Assembly (NCBI GenBank): GCA_038530925.1
Contig: JBCBCG010000235.1
Location: 1 to 5,180, forward strand
DNA: 5,180 bases
Direction: 5' to 3'
From: JALEGB01 sp038530925
GTDB lineage: Bacteria > Pseudomonadota > Alphaproteobacteria > Rhodobacterales > Rhodobacteraceae
In this document: positions 5,009 to 5,180 of the stretch, one piece after another
Layout: the number at the start of each line of letters is the position of its first letter
Numbering within the stretch: the stretch's first letter is position 1
Notes under the pieces: generated by a model
Database searches by the model: none
Told to the model about the DNA's origin: nothing
What the model saw: only the letters and a program-made list of their open reading frames with translations
Position numbers and translations under genes: made by a program

Positions 5009-5180
5009 TTCTTATTTCACGCACATTTTGATCCCCTAAGAGTCTGACCGGTAAGGACAAATTTGCGGTTCGATAGCCCTCGTTTTTGCAGTATGGCAGC
5101 GGGCCTGTGAAGGCCAGTTTCAGCACCAGTCTTTGCCACTCAAAACGCCCTGAAGCCCATATTTTCCAAGGGCTTGCGAG
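4965..5180 (-). CDS. C-terminal end of a serine recombinase-type protein, partial, ending inside tRNA-Val
   Basis: The minus strand is open from the right edge to a TAA at 4967-4965, giving the last 71 residues of a protein that starts outside the window. The segment WKIWASGRFEWQRLVLKLAF (residues 5-24) followed by PYCKNEGYRTANLSLP matches the C-terminal region I recall for alphaproteobacterial recombinase-family proteins with an N-terminal resolvase domain and a zinc-ribbon middle. The catalytic Ser and that middle domain would lie to the right and cannot be checked. From 5009 leftwards the frame enters the tRNA gene in antisense, adding MVGGEGLEPPASSV before stopping in the anticodon loop. 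Such GxEPP tails are the known translation of antisense tRNA T-arms. This suggests that the recombinase sits at one end of an element inserted at the tRNA 3' end, with the host tRNA supplying the last 14 residues. Recognition is by memory of the motif. A degraded recombinase remnant cannot be excluded. Confidence 0.7.
   Translation of the reverse strand, partial: LASPWKIWASGRFEWQRLVLKLAFTGPLPYCKNEGYRTANLSLPVRLLGDQNVREIRMVGGEGLEPPASSV
5009..5180. mobile_element. Probable end of an integrated element abutting tRNA-Val
   Basis: Sequence right of the tRNA CCA encodes the recombinase tail and is visibly less GC-rich than the chromosome to the left. A recombinase gene pointing into a tRNA 3' end is the usual arrangement at the boundary of a tRNA-integrated phage or island. 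The other boundary, expected to carry a copy of the tRNA 3' end, lies outside the window. The call is inferred from context. Confidence 0.5.

Noticed and set aside
4965..5009. MVGGEGLEPPASSV as a separate small gene
   Set aside because: It is the antisense translation of the tRNA, continuous with the upstream recombinase frame, with no ribosome site of its own.

Overview
The window looks like GC-rich proteobacterial chromosome, most probably alphaproteobacterial. The RtcB-like protein closely matches a divergent RtcB branch that I know mainly from alphaproteobacteria. The tRNA carries an encoded CCA, and the two oxidoreductase-type proteins suit that group. Genus cannot be fixed from this sequence. 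Most of the window is ordinary host chromosome; two stretches stand out as foreign-looking.

Layout: (1) 1-1416, plus strand: an RtcB-family RNA ligase-like gene whose frame is open to the left edge. Its first 122 bases carry a perfect 25-bp inverted repeat running up to base 1. (2) 1413-1461: a long stem-loop overlapping the rtcB stop codon, at a convergent gene junction. (3) 1461-2418: a sharply AT-rich islet with one minus-strand gene (1546-2229). It encodes an orphan protein with two membrane helices and a probable beta-rich soluble domain. (4) 2419-4116: a minus-strand pair, a flavoprotein of the YhiN/BaiN (HI0933-like) family followed 9 bases later by a small secreted four-cysteine protein. 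(5) 4117-4212: a divergent intergenic region. (6) 4213-4839, plus strand: a Tat-exported intradiol ring-cleavage dioxygenase. (7) 4933-5008: tRNA-Val(UAC). (8) 4965-5180, minus strand: the C-terminal end of a serine recombinase-type protein that reads through the tRNA gene in antisense and stops inside its anticodon loop.

How it fits together: the flavoprotein and the dioxygenase are divergently transcribed and may share control, but nothing in the sequence proves a common pathway. The recombinase tail against the tRNA 3' end suggests that an integrated element begins at about 5009 and extends right beyond the window. The best candidates for something undescribed are the AT-rich islet gene, whose layout recalls the 2TM/beta-barrel effectors of CBASS anti-phage systems (inference only), and the recombinase-tRNA junction. 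No complete new multi-gene system is visible.
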